A DNA stretch of 64,000 nucleotides from Clostridium sp. NkU-1 (GCA_001312405.1 BBDR01000012.1:1-64000); one strand, 5' to 3'; shown: positions 30,097 through 40,048, counted from the stretch's first letter. Notes: generated from the letters alone by a model not told the origin. Numbers and translations are program-made.

Positions 30097-30655
30097 TGAT
30101 AAGCACCTCATTTCTTATATGCCTGTGGCTCCAGGCTCTTAATTGTTTGTGAGTAAATTTACAAAGCAGACTGTGTTGATTATAAAGGAGGTCCAAATCA
30201 ATGACCATATTGCAAGGCACAAATTCCTCCAGCATTTCCTTCACTTCATATAAACTCCTTTTACTTTTTAACGCCACCCGAATTGTAATAACCTTTCTCG
30301 GATCAATTCCCAGCGTATAACCATCTTCTCCGCACAAAACAGACAGTTTTTGCTTTAACGTAATCTTTGTATACGGAATCATACGGTTCCATTTTGACAA
30401 CACCTTAAAACGTCTATCAGCCAGCGTATCCTCAGCTAACGGTGAAATATGCAGCATTCTTTCAAACCGCTTGATACTTTTAATATCAGAACTTAAAATG
30501 AACTGATTGTCAAATATACTCTCTGTTTCATCTTCCAACCGATGTATCTCCGGTTGGATCACCTCCTGTACGGTCCTCATTTCTTCATATTCCTTAAGAA
30601 AGTCAGGAATATATGACAGTAAATTAACTTCTCGAATCAATTTCAATCCCCCCAT
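30086..30655 (-). CDS. YmfQ/XkdU-like baseplate protein (DUF2313)
   Basis: 189 residues, complete. It begins REVNLLSYIPDFLKEYEEMR and continues LSKWNRMIPYTKITLKQKLS... CGEDGYTLGIDP, the DUF2313 pattern of phage proteins located between baseplate J and the tail fibre. It probably links fibre to baseplate. The ATG at 30655 lacks a ribosome site; a TTG about five codons in, after GGGGG, could be the true start. It overlaps the end of the baseplate J gene, and its own stop overlaps the fibre start. Confidence 0.82.
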   Translation of the reverse strand: MGGLKLIREVNLLSYIPDFLKEYEEMRTVQEVIQPEIHRLEDETESIFDNQFILSSDIKSIKRFERMLHISPLAEDTLADRRFKVLSKWNRMIPYTKITLKQKLSVLCGEDGYTLGIDPRKVITIRVALKSKRSLYEVKEMLEEFVPCNMVIDLDLLYNQHSLLCKFTHKQLRAWSHRHIRNEVLINGE

Positions 30656-31703
30656 ATATTGGAATCTGGCACTTATTTAATTCCAGATTTTCTATTGATC
30701 CATTTATACGTGTATTACTAATATCATAAATGCCCTGAATTTCCAGAATTCTTGCCTCCAGTTGTGAGATTCTTATAATACACCCGTGATCTCCAAGTCC
30801 TTCCCATGAGGCTCTTAGTTCTCCTAAATAAGTATCAACCGTATTCCCTATCTGCTCCTGTAAAACCTCATAGGAATAGTTGTTATCAAGCTCCAGAGTA
30901 CTTTTAATCTGTATCCTCACTTCCTCAACTGTATCCACGGTTACAATATGGTCAATCGGTGCAAGACCATCTCCGCTTCCACTTTGTACCGGATCAATTG
31001 TTTCCTGAACTGTTTGTACTAGAAGATCGGAAGCCTTGTTAAAGTTGGAATCCAGTATTGTCAATTTAACGGTAGAACCGCCATTCCATGCCCTAGTGAT
31101 TTTCGTTGCTCCAACTCCTGGAATACCATTTGTTTTATCCATGTAATCCTTTCGGTTACCGCTAAAAGATTTTTCATGAAAAGAATCAAAATAAGCTTTT
31201 CGTAACACTTCCGTTGCCTCATCATCTTCTCCCGGAATTAGCAGCTCCGTCATTTCTATAGTTGTTAGTCCTGGAATATTCAATACCGGAATCAAACGGC
31301 CAAGCTGGTGATTCCCACTTGTCCCAGCGGTTTCACATGTAACCTGATAGGCCCCTCCGCCCATGCTGCCCGAAATCGCATAATTGTTAAGCCCTAGACG
31401 AAAGCGGTCGCCTATTGAAATCACGGCTGTTTCAGGAGTGGCAACCGCTTTTAAAACCGCCCTGGTCGCCTTTTTAGGCTGCATCCCCCGCTCTGCGGCC
31501 CTGCGAATCAGATTTTCCCTGGATGCAGTGTCTGCAAAAGTCTCGTTTAATATTGTATCAAACTCTATGTACATGATCTGCATTTCTGCCGCTGCTGCTG
31601 TCAGCGCCGTATAAATTAAGGATCCCTCCCGTCTATCTAATCCCTGGGGAACTCTATCCAACATCCGCCTCAAAATAACTTCATACGTCATATTCTCATA
31701 CAT
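30624..31703 (-). CDS. Baseplate J-like protein (XkdT)
   Basis: 359 residues, complete. MYENMTYEVILRRMLDRVPQ and GLDRREGSLIYTALTAAAAE are the standard start of the Gram-positive baseplate J family (gpJ/XkdT). The core includes RAAERGMQPKKATRAV and a domain with YMDKTNGIPGVGATKITRAW. It forms the baseplate wedge that triggers sheath contraction. The start codon overlaps the XkdS-like stop (TAATG), with GAGGTGAG upstream, so translation is coupled. Confidence 0.92.
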   Translation of the reverse strand: MYENMTYEVILRRMLDRVPQGLDRREGSLIYTALTAAAAEMQIMYIEFDTILNETFADTASRENLIRRAAERGMQPKKATRAVLKAVATPETAVISIGDRFRLGLNNYAISGSMGGGAYQVTCETAGTSGNHQLGRLIPVLNIPGLTTIEMTELLIPGEDDEATEVLRKAYFDSFHEKSFSGNRKDYMDKTNGIPGVGATKITRAWNGGSTVKLTILDSNFNKASDLLVQTVQETIDPVQSGSGDGLAPIDHIVTVDTVEEVRIQIKSTLELDNNYSYEVLQEQIGNTVDTYLGELRASWEGLGDHGCIIRISQLEARILEIQGIYDISNTRINGSIENLELNKCQIPIYGGIEIDSRS

Positions 31704-32105
31704 TAAATACTCACCTCCTTTTCCATCATAATTTCCCCATAAGTGGTATGAACCATAAACCTTACATGAAGGATCTTCCCATTACCTTCAAAGGAAAATG
31801 TATCAACACTCTGAATCCTGTCATCCTGCTGCAATGCTTCTTTGATTCTTTTTTTGATCTTTGCTTTTACCAGCCCTGTTGACTTCCCAAATAAGCCATT
31901 AAACTCCACACCATAATTCCAGCTATAAATGAGCCAGTCGAACCGTTCTGTATTAAGAATACAAAAAAACTGCTTGCTTTACCGCCTCCAAACCATCTAC
32001 CGTTCCGATTACCCGCTTTCTTTCCGTATCCAGCCGAAAGGTCTTTGAAGGCATCTGTACCACCTTAAAATCCTGTTCTAAAATATTACCTGTCACCGGA
32101 AGCAT
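31703..32105 (-). CDS. XkdS-like baseplate protein (DUF2634, frameshifted)
   Basis: About 133 residues: MLPVTGNILEQDFKVVQMPS, KTFRLDTERKRVIGTVDGLE, then a C-terminal GLFGKSTGLVKAKIKKRIKE and FMVHTTYGEIMMEKEVSI. The family is the gp25/lysozyme-fold wedge of Gram-positive contractile tails. The frame breaks at an A7 run near 31963-31969 on the plus strand; six restore AVFCILNTERFDWLIYSWNY. It sits between the XkdR-like and baseplate J genes as in PBSX. Confidence 0.85.
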
Positions 32106-32121
32106 GGCAACACCCCCTTTC

Positions 32122-32436
32122 CTACCATGTGCCTATTACCACGTATTGTTGACCGCCCCTCTTCTGAAGCAAAAGAACCTTTTGACCAGTTTTTAATCCA
32201 TTTTTTACGGTTACAGTCACTTCTCCGACCCCAGGAATATTCATCACTTCCCCATGATCTGTAAACTGCTTCGGCAAAATAACCTGGGATTTGGATAGGA
32301 TCGTTTTCTGGTCAATTTGTATTTCAACGGGATTTTCCTTTATTACAGTCCCCGGAATCACGTCACATGGATCTCCTGCCTCAACCGCCTGAATAACGAT
32401 CCGCTTTATATTTTCAATCCATTCTACATCAGCCAC
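32122..32436 (-). CDS. XkdR-like tail protein (DUF2577)
   Basis: 104 residues, complete: EWIENIKRIVIQAVEAGDPC, GTVIKENPVEIQIDQKTIL and a terminal KVLLLQKRGGQQYVVIGTW. The family forms an OB-fold hub component (spike region). Its ATG lies inside the end of the XkdQ-like gene (8-bp overlap). It belongs to the baseplate block. Confidence 0.88.
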   Translation of the reverse strand: MADVEWIENIKRIVIQAVEAGDPCDVIPGTVIKENPVEIQIDQKTILSKSQVILPKQFTDHGEVMNIPGVGEVTVTVKNGLKTGQKVLLLQKRGGQQYVVIGTW

Positions 32437-33385
32437 TGACTTTCGCCCCCCTCAATGTCAAATCCATAGTATGTACCCCCTCGTCAATTTTATGGGTTGC
32501 AGACTCGATTACCAGATAATTTTTTATTCCCTCATCCTTTATATCAAGGAATACCGGAATCAGGCAGCCTGCCCGTACCCGGATATCTCCAAAGGCATCC
32601 TTGATGGTCAGAGTCCTGGATGGGCGGTTATACAAAGTCAGATATGTTTCCGCTATGGCCTGGCCGTCTGCTCCTTTATCAATGGACTCGTCTTTCTGGA
32701 GAATCCCCCATTTATTGATATTTTCTGTGTGCTTTGTCATATAGATTTCTCTTTGCTTTGTATCACTGTTGTCACAATACAGTTTGATCTGGTTGTAAGT
32801 ATCGCTGTCAATGCTGACTTATAGTCATAATCCTGCGCTGTCTTGTCATCAATCATGATGTCAAGCTTCATGTTCTCCATATTTTTCAGGGTGAGCTTTC
32901 CCGCATCATCATAAAATGTAAACAGGTTTTTCGTATGTATCATTGCAAGATCCAGATTGTTTAAAATAATATCAAACAGCGTTTTATCCTTTTCCTTTCT
33001 GGAAATCCTGTCTCCCGTATCCTCTAATTCCCCCGTTTTCAAATGATAATCCCTGGCTATCATCTGGATTACCTCTCCGGCGGTTAAATCCGTGTAATTA
33101 TAAGTCTCCTTATTTTTTTAAATATCTAAGCTGATCGTAAGCAGTGACCTTCATTTCTCCATCGCTGCTCCAGCTACGCTCAAAAATAAATCCAAAGAAA
33201 ACAGGTTTCCCAGCCACATCCAGACGGAGGGCATTGCCCTCCTCAATCTGGAGTCGTTTGTCCGGGATCAGGGTAAAAGAACACTTTCCTGGCTGTCCTC
33301 TGCGTTGTGTTTCCCAGGTAATAGCTCCTTTCACTACCGGCTCATATACGGTCTGACCGTTCTGGATATATAAATGTGCTTCCAT
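32429..33385 (-). CDS. XkdQ-like baseplate hub protein (frameshifted)
   Basis: About 318 residues: MEAHLYIQNGQTVYEPVVKG, RRGQPGKCSFTLIPDKRLQI and VAGKPVFFGFIFERSW at the N-terminus, ending IDEGVHTMDLTLRGAKVSG. This is the gpD/gp27-like hub of PBSX-type tails. Two breaks: a T7 run at 33113-33119, and a G lost near 32822 (should read YKVSIDSDTYNQIKLYC). The ribosome site GGAGGTAG overlaps the stop of the LysM gene. Confidence 0.87.
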
Positions 33386-33395
33386 TTTCTACCTC

Positions 33396-34065
33396 CTATG
33401 GCATAGTGAGAACCTGTCCTGGATAAATAACATTGGGATTTGTTATTTTGTCCCGGTTCAGATTATGAATTTCCTGCCACCGGCCCCCGTTGCCAAGCTG
33501 TTTTTTTTGCTATGGACCATAGACAGTCTCCTTTTGCAACCGTATAGTTCTTTACTGGCGGCGGTTCCCCCTGGCGTTCCCCATCCTGCTGCCCAGACTC
33601 TATTTCCTGCTTCTCCTCAACAATGGTAAAATTCATTATTTTAGTTCCATAACTTTTATATTCCTTCATTGTGAGGGAGACGATAAGATCAAGTCCCTCA
33701 CTTACGTCATCTGTGACCTTATAATCTTCCAGAGTTACATCCATGCTGGTATCAAAAAGGCTGTTACCTCCCATCCCTTGCCGGATAACCGTAAATTCAA
33801 AGGGGCTTTGGCCCTCCTTTAAATCCTGAAGTCTTTCCAGAAAATCCTCCGCACTGTCAATACTTCCATCCCAGACCGTACTGGGGTAATCCATTTGTGG
33901 AATAATTACATCAATGCTTATTTCGGCGAGGCCAAAGGATTTGACCAAATTGATCTCTTCTCCGTTTATCAGGTTTGCCGTCTTGTTCTGCCCGTTATAC
34001 TTGACAGGGATCTTTTCCGGAGGCAGAGGAAGAAGCATATCGTCAATATAAACTTCATATGCCAT
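33396..34065 (-). CDS. XkdP-like tail protein with C-terminal LysM (frameshifted)
   Basis: About 222 residues. The N-terminal phage part (VYIDDMLLPLPPEKIPVKYN) is followed by a C-terminal LysM domain: KNYTVAKGDCLWSIAKKQLG... NPNVIYPGQVLTMP. LysM binds peptidoglycan sugars, and in PBSX-type tails the protein sits near the hub. The frame breaks in the T8 run at 33511-33518. The stop overlaps the ribosome site of the next gene; the start overlaps the tape-measure stop. Confidence 0.88.
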
Positions 34066-36492
34066 TAAAAATTCACTCCTTCCGCAGCCGAAGCAAGAAT
34101 TTCGCTGGTAGCATCACCAAGCCTTCGATTCAGTTCATCATAATCAGTCATATTCTTTATGGTGTTGTTGTTATTTACATCTACCTTCAGTTCCGCCAGT
34201 GTAAAGCGGTTAATGATTTCCTGCTCTGCGGCATCCCGCATATATTTCAGCTCCTCATCCATGATATCCATTGAGTCTGCCATAGCTGCCGTATTCATGG
34301 CAGTATCACCGGTACTCTGGGCAATGCTGTCGGCCGCATCCGACGGATTAAAACCCGAATTTTGATTATGCCTGCCAAATGTTTCTTTAAAGTCTTCAAA
34401 TCTTTTCTTTGCAGTATCTTCTGCTCTGTCCGCACCTGCATACGCTTTTTGGGCAGAATCTTTTAACCCAAACCGATTCAGGTCAATCCCGAAATCGGCA
34501 AGCGTCTTATCCATATCCAATTTGTCAGCCTTAACTTCATACGTTCCATTTCCATACTTCTCAGCAAGCTCATCGGCAATGCCTGACAAACCATCCCGCC
34601 AACCTTTTATAGTGTCTTCCATATGAGAACCAGAAATAAAATCCAAGGCTTTTGCTATTTTTTGTATAATATTAAGTACTCCATCTGCCAGATCTGCAAA
34701 TAAATATATGATTGATGATACCGGATCGTTAAACAGGTTCCCAAAAAAGTTTGCAAAAGCAATCCAGCCGTTGTAAAAATACTCAATGATACCAAAACCA
34801 ATTTCTAATATTCCCATTAAGTTATTAGCAATATATGCTCCTGCAACTGCAAACGCTGCGCATATCAACCCAGTAGCACTGTAAGACGTTCCGGCAAATT
34901 TATTAACAGCTGCTACACCTGCATAAAAGAGTGCTACTAAAATAATGATCAACATGATAATCCAGGTAAGAGGACATTCCGCAAATGCTGTATTCAGACC
35001 TTTTTGTGCTATTGTCATTGCCTTAGTTGCTACTGCACCAGTAAAATCACAAATTGTTTTCAATGTTGAAGTAGAATTATAAACAAGCAAAGCGGCTATA
35101 ATCCCCCATAAAATAGGTTCAACGATAGACCAATAATCTGTGATGGTACTTCCTACAGCTCCGGCAACAGCGCCGATAGAACCAAAAATCCCATTGGCTT
35201 CTCCTATATTCCCCTGTAATCCTGCAGTAAAATCATTTAATTTTTCTGTTATACTTTCTACAAGACCGGACATGGGACCCGCTAGCCCCATATTGACCGT
35301 CTTAGCCAAAGAACTCAGCGCGCTGGCTGCATCGTTGTATTTCACATTATTTAATTCTTCCAGGTGTTCCGTTGACAGCGTTACAGATCCATCCAAGTTG
35401 GACAATGCCATAATTCCTTTACTGCCAAGCTCTCCCCAAGCGCTGCCAAACAGCTTCATTCCTGCTATATTTCTATTGACAGGATCTTCCATACTGCTTA
35501 AAGCGGCGATGGTCTGCTGGAATGCCTGCTTTGCCGTATCACCGCCGCTTCCGAATGCTTCTGTCATCTTAGCAGCGTCAAGCCCTAAAGCAGAAAAACC
35601 ATCCTGAGCGTCCTTTCCTCCGCCAACAGCCCTTGATGAAAATTCCTTTACAGCCTCACCTAAAGTGCTGACTGAGACTTCTCCATTCTGTGCCCCATTG
35701 ATCAGCATATTAAACATATCTGCCCCACCAAGGCCCAGGTTTTGAAACTGGGAAGAATATTCATTAATCGTATCCAGCAGTTCCCCGTTTTTATCAAGCC
35801 CGGCCTGAGTTGCTTGTACGATTAAGTCCAATGACTGAGCACCAGTTGCTCCAAACTGCTCCTGCAGCTCTCCGGCACTACGGATACTGTCTGTCAGGCT
35901 GTAGCCAAAGGTATCTTCAAGGAGTAATCCTGCTCTTGTAAGCTGCTCCAGGCTATTCCCCGTTTGACCAGTCATCTGATGAACCGAAGACAAACTCTTT
36001 GCTGCATCATCCAGACTGCCGCTTATGTTATCGACGTATAAATTTTCAGCACTTTGCTTTGTCATATCCAGATCCTGACCTTGCATTCCGGTCCTGGACT
36101 GTATGAGATTCCCGCTGCTTTTATATCATTTGCCTGGTTGAATATATCCATAGGGCTGGTGTTGATTCCCATCTTACCTAAACCAGATAATGCCTTATCC
36201 CAGAGTTCTTTCATTTTCTGGATTTTTTTCCTTGCCATCATCTATGGTTTTATTTAATTTTTTTCTGCTGTTCCTTGGCCTCCACGATTACTTCCGTAAC
36301 CTGTTCAAACTGAATACCCATACTATGGATATCCGTTACAGCAGCCTGCATTCCTGGCAAACCGGTAAAATTGCCTGCAGCCATCTGGAATCTTCGAAAG
36401 GACTCGCTTGTAATATTGATTGAATGATTGATTCTCGTCAACACGGAGGAGGCTCCATCCTGAAGCTGTATTGAATTTTGTATTGTTGCCAT
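34065..36492 (-). CDS. Phage tail tape measure protein (frameshifted)
   Basis: About 808 residues. The N-terminal region (MATIQNSIQLQDGASSVLTR) leads into TMP repeats (GNSLEQLTRAGLLLEDTFGY, QTIAALSSMEDP, FGSAWGELGSKGIMAL). Hydrophobic helices in the middle (ILWGIIAALLVYN, IIMLIIILVALFYAGV, LICAAFAVAGAYIA) follow, then a polar tail. It sets tail length and chaperones the tube. Three breaks: A7 runs near 36256 and 36226, and a G lost near 36108. The start at 36492 follows AAAGGAGGG. Shorter than XkdO of PBSX, suggesting a shorter tail. Confidence 0.88.
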
Positions 36493-36514
36493 ACGCTTTT
36501 CCCTCCTTTCCTTT

Positions 36515-36542
36515 TTGGAAGAACACCCTGAAAGGTGCTCTT
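36515..36542 (-). other. Stem-loop before the tape-measure gene
   Basis: GGAAGAGCAC and GTGTTCTTCC pair over 10 bp with one G-U pair around an 8-base loop, ending about 22 bases before the tape-measure ATG. No U-tract follows. Confidence 0.5.
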
Positions 36543-36550
36543 CCATTCTT

Positions 36551-37164
36551 CTATCTTTTCCCTGCAGCCTTCGCCTTTTGCGCCTCTTTCTTATCATTTT
36601 CCAGCTTAAGCTGTACCGCTGCCATAACAAACGCCCGTTCATACCGGTCCAGGCTCAAAAACTCATGAGGCCATTTGTGGAGCTTGTGGAGGCAATAGTA
36701 AGCAATGTTTGCTTCCATATCACCTCCTTCTATCAGTTTTTTTGCGTCTTCAATCTGCTCTTCCAGAGTGATATCAAACCCATTTACCTGCTGAATGCGC
36801 TCCAGATAACCTGCGTATTCACCGGCAGTCAGCATGGCCTTTAAAAGCCCGTCTGCCCCCATGACATGATAGGAATCCTGCAATTCCTTGTCATTTAAAT
36901 TGGGATAGACAGTACATTCCGCTGCCAGTTTCCCAAGATAAAGGTTATAATCCGTTTCCTGGGTATACTGCCCCTTTTTTCCGGTTACCTGTACCCGTTT
37001 CGTACTCTCTTTTCTCAGGGCTTCATCTTCCTTAGAAGTAATAGCTTTAACCTCCCACTCAACCGGCTTTTTGTCCGGACCTAAAAAAACGTTTGGAAGC
37101 AACAAACTTTTCATGCTCCGCCTTAACTGCGTTTTGGCTTAAAAAAACAACTTAAATCTCCCAT
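36551..37164 (-). CDS. XkdN-like tail assembly chaperone (frameshifted)
   Basis: About 203 residues: MGDLSCFLSQNAVKAEHEKF, FLGPDKKPVEWEVKAITSKE, YHVMGADGLLKAMLTAGEYA and a lysine/alanine-rich end. The family lies between tube and tape measure in contractile-tail clusters and is taken as the tail assembly chaperone. Two T7 runs (near 37141-37147 and 37085-37091 on the plus-strand A side) need one base fewer each, giving the family N-terminus with ATG at 37164 after AAGGAG. Confidence 0.85.
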
Positions 37165-37186
37165 GTCCTTTTATCTCCTTCTTCTT

Positions 37187-37660
37187 TTACTGCATTCCCG
37201 CAAGGTTGCTGAATCTTTCCGGCATTTCCCAGCTTTCAAATGTAAATTCAAATTCATCTTCCAGATATTCCCCTGTTGCATCAAATTTGGTGATAATTCC
37301 TCCATTTAAGTTGCAATCTTTTAAAATTACAGTCTGGCGGCCTACCCTGGAAGCAGGATCCTCATTGGTTACCTGGATATCAAAATAAATATCCTTTCCA
37401 GTCTGCTGGAACTTGTATAAGATATCCCGGAAAATGCTTGTATTGTAATGGAAAGTAGCTGATCCACTTCCCTTCATTCCCACGGTCTTATTTCCCTTCA
37501 TGGCCCGTCCCAGAATCGGGATCTCTGATTTCACCTTTTCAATCTTTGCCTCCAGGTTCAGTGCCTGCATAAAATTGTAGCGTTCATTTTCAATTGTGAT
37601 AAAACACTCTGCTTTTGTGGCGCTGATCGCGTCCCATGCATCCATTGTAATATTACTCAT
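37187..37660 (-). CDS. Phage tail tube protein (XkdM-like)
   Basis: 157 residues, complete: MDAWDAISATKAECFITIEN, EIPILGRAMKGNKTVGMKGS, YKFQQTGKDIYFDIQVTNED and GGIITKFDATGEYLEDEFEF. It forms the inner tube of the contractile tail. It is located directly after the sheath gene, as in PBSX and other Gram-positive myotails. Confidence 0.93.
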   Translation of the reverse strand: MSNITMDAWDAISATKAECFITIENERYNFMQALNLEAKIEKVKSEIPILGRAMKGNKTVGMKGSGSATFHYNTSIFRDILYKFQQTGKDIYFDIQVTNEDPASRVGRQTVILKDCNLNGGIITKFDATGEYLEDEFEFTFESWEMPERFSNLAGMQ

Positions 37661-37677
37661 ATTTTCTTACCCCTTTC

Positions 37678-38976
37678 TTATGATACAACCACTGTCATGT
37701 ATAAAATGCTCATGGAATTAATCGGCTTCACTGGAAAATTCACTACGACAGACCGCTTGCCCTGTCCCTTTTCCACGGTAACTTCTTCTGAATTTACAGC
37801 TTCAATGGCCCTTAACACAGCCAGCTGTTTTCCATATGTAACAATGTCATTCCAAAGGCTTACACGTCCCCCATCATCGTTTGAGATTTTGCCCAGATAA
37901 CGTGTATGGAAGAGAGATGCAATATCATTTCCAATCTGGTCCAGAACGCGGACCGTCTGATTGTTGGAGAAATCTTCTCCTTTTTCCTCTGTATAAGTAA
38001 CCAATGTGTTACTGTCAGTCAGAACCCGGATTTCACTTCCTACCTTGTGAAGCATGAGCTTGCCGGCCTTGATGGCATCAGTAAGCTGAGCCTGGGTATA
38101 GGAAGTCTTAACGGTATACTCGCCGTCGTAAACCTTATTTTCAATGGTCTTGTTGACCGTACAAGCCGCTTCTGCACCGGCAGTCCAATACACAAGCCCT
38201 GTAGCTGATTCCTCTGCATCATTCTCCACGGAAATAACTCCCTCGTAATCAGCCTTGGAATACTGGTGTAGTACTGTCTGGAACTTGACGCCAGCCTCAT
38301 CTCTCATGCGTTTTGTAAATGCTGTAAACAAAGCCTTCACCTTATCGTCTGCAGAAGGGCAGCAAAGAATCTGGAAGGAGGAATTCTCCACCTTTTCCAG
38401 GAACTCTGTGTAGTCCTCTCCTGTCACATCAGAGCCATTGGTGCCTCCTGTAAATGGAAGCCCTGCCGTTTCTGCAAGCGCAGCATCCTTTTTAAATGTC
38501 ACATAGCTGTTGTCCTTCAGTTCTGCTGCCTCTGTGATAGTCTGGCAGTCAACTTCTCTTCCGGCAAACAGTGTTTTTACATCAAATTTTAAAGGATCAT
38601 CCACGTTTTTAGAAATAACGGTCATCAGACTGTTTCCCCGAATGCCGGAGTACCTTGCCGTACCGTAATCATTGGCCCCATGTGCCCTGTATTTAAGCGG
38701 TAAAAAAATACCTTTCGTCATATTTCTGAAAAGCTCTCTTACTGGAAGCATCGCTGCATCATCCATTGCATAGCCAAAAATTTCTTTACACCTTTTTGGA
38801 AAATCCTCTGCGGTAACCTCGAACACTTCCTTCTCCGGTCCCCATTCAAGAACCATGGGGATTGCCGCAACTCCCCGGCTTCCCATTGCAGCACCAGTTG
38901 AAGCGGTACTGACAAAATTGATATATGCACCAGGAAATACCTTGTTTTGAATTGTAAAATTTCCTCCACCTAACAT
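37678..38976 (-). CDS. Phage tail sheath protein (XkdK-like)
   Basis: 432 residues, complete. VFPGAYINFVSTASTGAAMG and SRGVAAIPMVLEWGPEKEVF are typical of the sheath N-terminus. The body contains the subtilisin-like sheath core and the C-terminal DIVTYGKQLAVLRAIEAVN and MSILYMTVVVS segments. Sheath contraction drives the tube through the target envelope. The start at 38976 follows AAGGAAGGGTG and overlaps the preceding small gene. Confidence 0.95.
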   Translation of the reverse strand: MLGGGNFTIQNKVFPGAYINFVSTASTGAAMGSRGVAAIPMVLEWGPEKEVFEVTAEDFPKRCKEIFGYAMDDAAMLPVRELFRNMTKGIFLPLKYRAHGANDYGTARYSGIRGNSLMTVISKNVDDPLKFDVKTLFAGREVDCQTITEAAELKDNSYVTFKKDAALAETAGLPFTGGTNGSDVTGEDYTEFLEKVENSSFQILCCPSADDKVKALFTAFTKRMRDEAGVKFQTVLHQYSKADYEGVISVENDAEESATGLVYWTAGAEAACTVNKTIENKVYDGEYTVKTSYTQAQLTDAIKAGKLMLHKVGSEIRVLTDSNTLVTYTEEKGEDFSNNQTVRVLDQIGNDIASLFHTRYLGKISNDDGGRVSLWNDIVTYGKQLAVLRAIEAVNSEEVTVEKGQGKRSVVVNFPVKPINSMSILYMTVVVS

Positions 38977-39167
38977 ACTTTCACCCTTCCTTTCATAAAT
39001 TGATTCATAATTTCTTCTGCTTCTGTTACTGAGTATACTTTTCCATCGTCAAGCAAAGCGCTTAATAAGTCCCTTTGATTGCGACACCTTTCTGAAAGAA
39101 TCAGCTGATCCTTTGTGTAGCGTGCAACGGAAATCCCGCCCGTTTCTTTCATGCTTTTTTTTGCCAC
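38970..39167 (-). CDS. Small conserved protein upstream of the sheath gene
   Basis: 65 residues: SVARYTKDQLILSERCRNQR then DLLSALLDDGKVYSVTEAEE and a basic tail. Proteins with this YTKxQLxxS...RDLLxALLxDxKxY pattern are found before sheath genes in clostridial phage tails; the function is unknown. It overlaps the sheath start by 7 bases. Confidence 0.75.
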   Translation of the reverse strand: MAKKSMKETGGISVARYTKDQLILSERCRNQRDLLSALLDDGKVYSVTEAEEIMNQFMKGRVKVC

Positions 39168-39180
39168 AATAACACCTCTT

Positions 39181-39594
39181 TCACTTTATTTTTATGTCTT
39201 CCATGGACTCCTGCGGCTCTTCAGTTTTTAAAATATGAACCTGGTAATCTACCAGGAAGTTTAAAGCAGCCTCCTCATATTTTCCTTTTCTGCTGCTGCC
39301 TCTTATTAAGCAGCCATCTTCCAGAGTAATGTATTCCAGCTTGTCCATAAGAACATCCAGAACAAGATTCCTGTCCTTTAGCCGCTGTTCTGAATCCTGA
39401 CAGTAATATTTCACATACACGCTCACACTGCGGAAATAACGCTGACCGTTTACAGGTTTTTCTGATGTTTCTAAGAACCCGACCTCAAAATAGGGTTCAG
39501 CAATTCCCTCCCCCAAGGGAAATGTACTGATCCTGGCCTCCGGAAAAAGCTCTTTTAGCCTTTTCAGGACCCCCTCCATGATTTCGTTATACAT
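39181..39594 (-). CDS. Tail terminator / tail completion-like protein
   Basis: 137 residues, complete: MYNEIMEGVLKRLKELFPEA, then YFEVGFLETSEKPVNGQRYF and NLVLDVLMDKLEYITLEDGC. It resembles the small phage tail terminator family that caps the tube and sheath. In a complete phage, head-completion genes would precede it; here the next gene upstream is a regulator. The ATG follows GGAGG. Confidence 0.75.
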   Translation of the reverse strand: MYNEIMEGVLKRLKELFPEARISTFPLGEGIAEPYFEVGFLETSEKPVNGQRYFRSVSVYVKYYCQDSEQRLKDRNLVLDVLMDKLEYITLEDGCLIRGSSRKGKYEEAALNFLVDYQVHILKTEEPQESMEDIKIK

Positions 39595-39606
39595 TTAATC
39601 CTCCTT

Positions 39607-39684
39607 TCATATGGCTCCAGCCCTTTCTTTCAGCGACATCCGTTTCTCACACCGGCCATATTGCTTCTGTGTAGGACTCCTCAC
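39607..39684 (-). CDS. Possible 25-residue leader peptide
   Basis: GTG-started frame of 25 codons (MRSPTQKQYGRCEKRMSLKE, then RAGAI) with GGAGGGATTGGGAAG upstream, between the Cro-like gene and the tail genes. Only the ribosome site supports it. Confidence 0.25.
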   Translation of the reverse strand: MRSPTQKQYGRCEKRMSLKERAGAI

Positions 39685-39702
39685 CTTCCCAATCCCTCCT
39701 TT

Positions 39703-39960
39703 TCATAAAGTACTCCTTTCCCCACCGCACATTGTAGTCATTACGTCTACATCGTCAGCAAAAAAAATTTCGTCCTTCTTCTTCAGTGATGTAATCTTAA
39801 GCAACCGGCACAGCTCCTTGATCTCCCCTGCCTTAAACTGGTTCTCATTGTTTATCTTCCGCCAAAAACCATAGCTGGACAGACCTAGTTCTGCTGCGAT
39901 CCACCTCTTTTTCAGCCCGGACTTTTTGATTACATCATTTAGCCGAACCGTATCCGTCAT
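39703..39960 (-). CDS. XRE/Cro-like DNA-binding protein
   Basis: 85 residues with one helix-turn-helix: LNDVIKKSGLKKRWIAAELG, LSSYGFWRKINNENQFKAGE, IKELCRLLKI. It resembles small phage Cro-like regulators. It is the first gene transcribed toward the tail genes and is divergent from the larger XRE repressor. A 19-bp operator-like sequence occurs both in its promoter and near its 3' end. Confidence 0.8.
   Translation of the reverse strand: MTDTVRLNDVIKKSGLKKRWIAAELGLSSYGFWRKINNENQFKAGEIKELCRLLKITSLKKKDEIFFADDVDVMTTMCGGERSTL
39733..39751. promoter_or_regulatory. Operator-like 19-bp sequence, copy 2
   Basis: TGTAGTCATTACGTCTACA, inside the 3' part of the Cro-like gene. It matches the intergenic copy at 39977 except in the three central bases. 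Probably bound by one of the XRE proteins. Confidence 0.6.
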
Positions 39961-39976
39961 ACTTTGCCCCTTTTTT

Positions 39977-39995
39977 TGTAGTCATATTGTCTACA
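39977..39995. promoter_or_regulatory. Operator-like 19-bp sequence, copy 1
   Basis: TGTAGTCATATTGTCTACA, an imperfect dyad in the leader of the Cro-like gene. Confidence 0.65.
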
Positions 39996-40030
39996 TTGGT
40001 TATCATACTCCAATGTATCATATTTGTCAA
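39992..40030 (-). promoter_or_regulatory. Tail-cluster promoter with overlapping dyad
   Basis: Minus strand TTGACA (40025-40030) and TATGAT (40002-40007) with a 17-base spacer. A perfect dyad TACATTGG-10-CCAATGTA (39992-40017) covers the -10 box, well placed for repression. Confidence 0.75.
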
Positions 40031-40048
40031 CAGCATTTTGAATTTTTG

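Noticed and set aside
36551..36642. Programmed frameshift in the XkdN-like chaperone producing a longer form
   Set aside because: No canonical slippery heptamer is in frame near the end (GCA GGG AAA AGA TAG), and the alternative frame leads directly into the tape-measure start without a G-T type domain.
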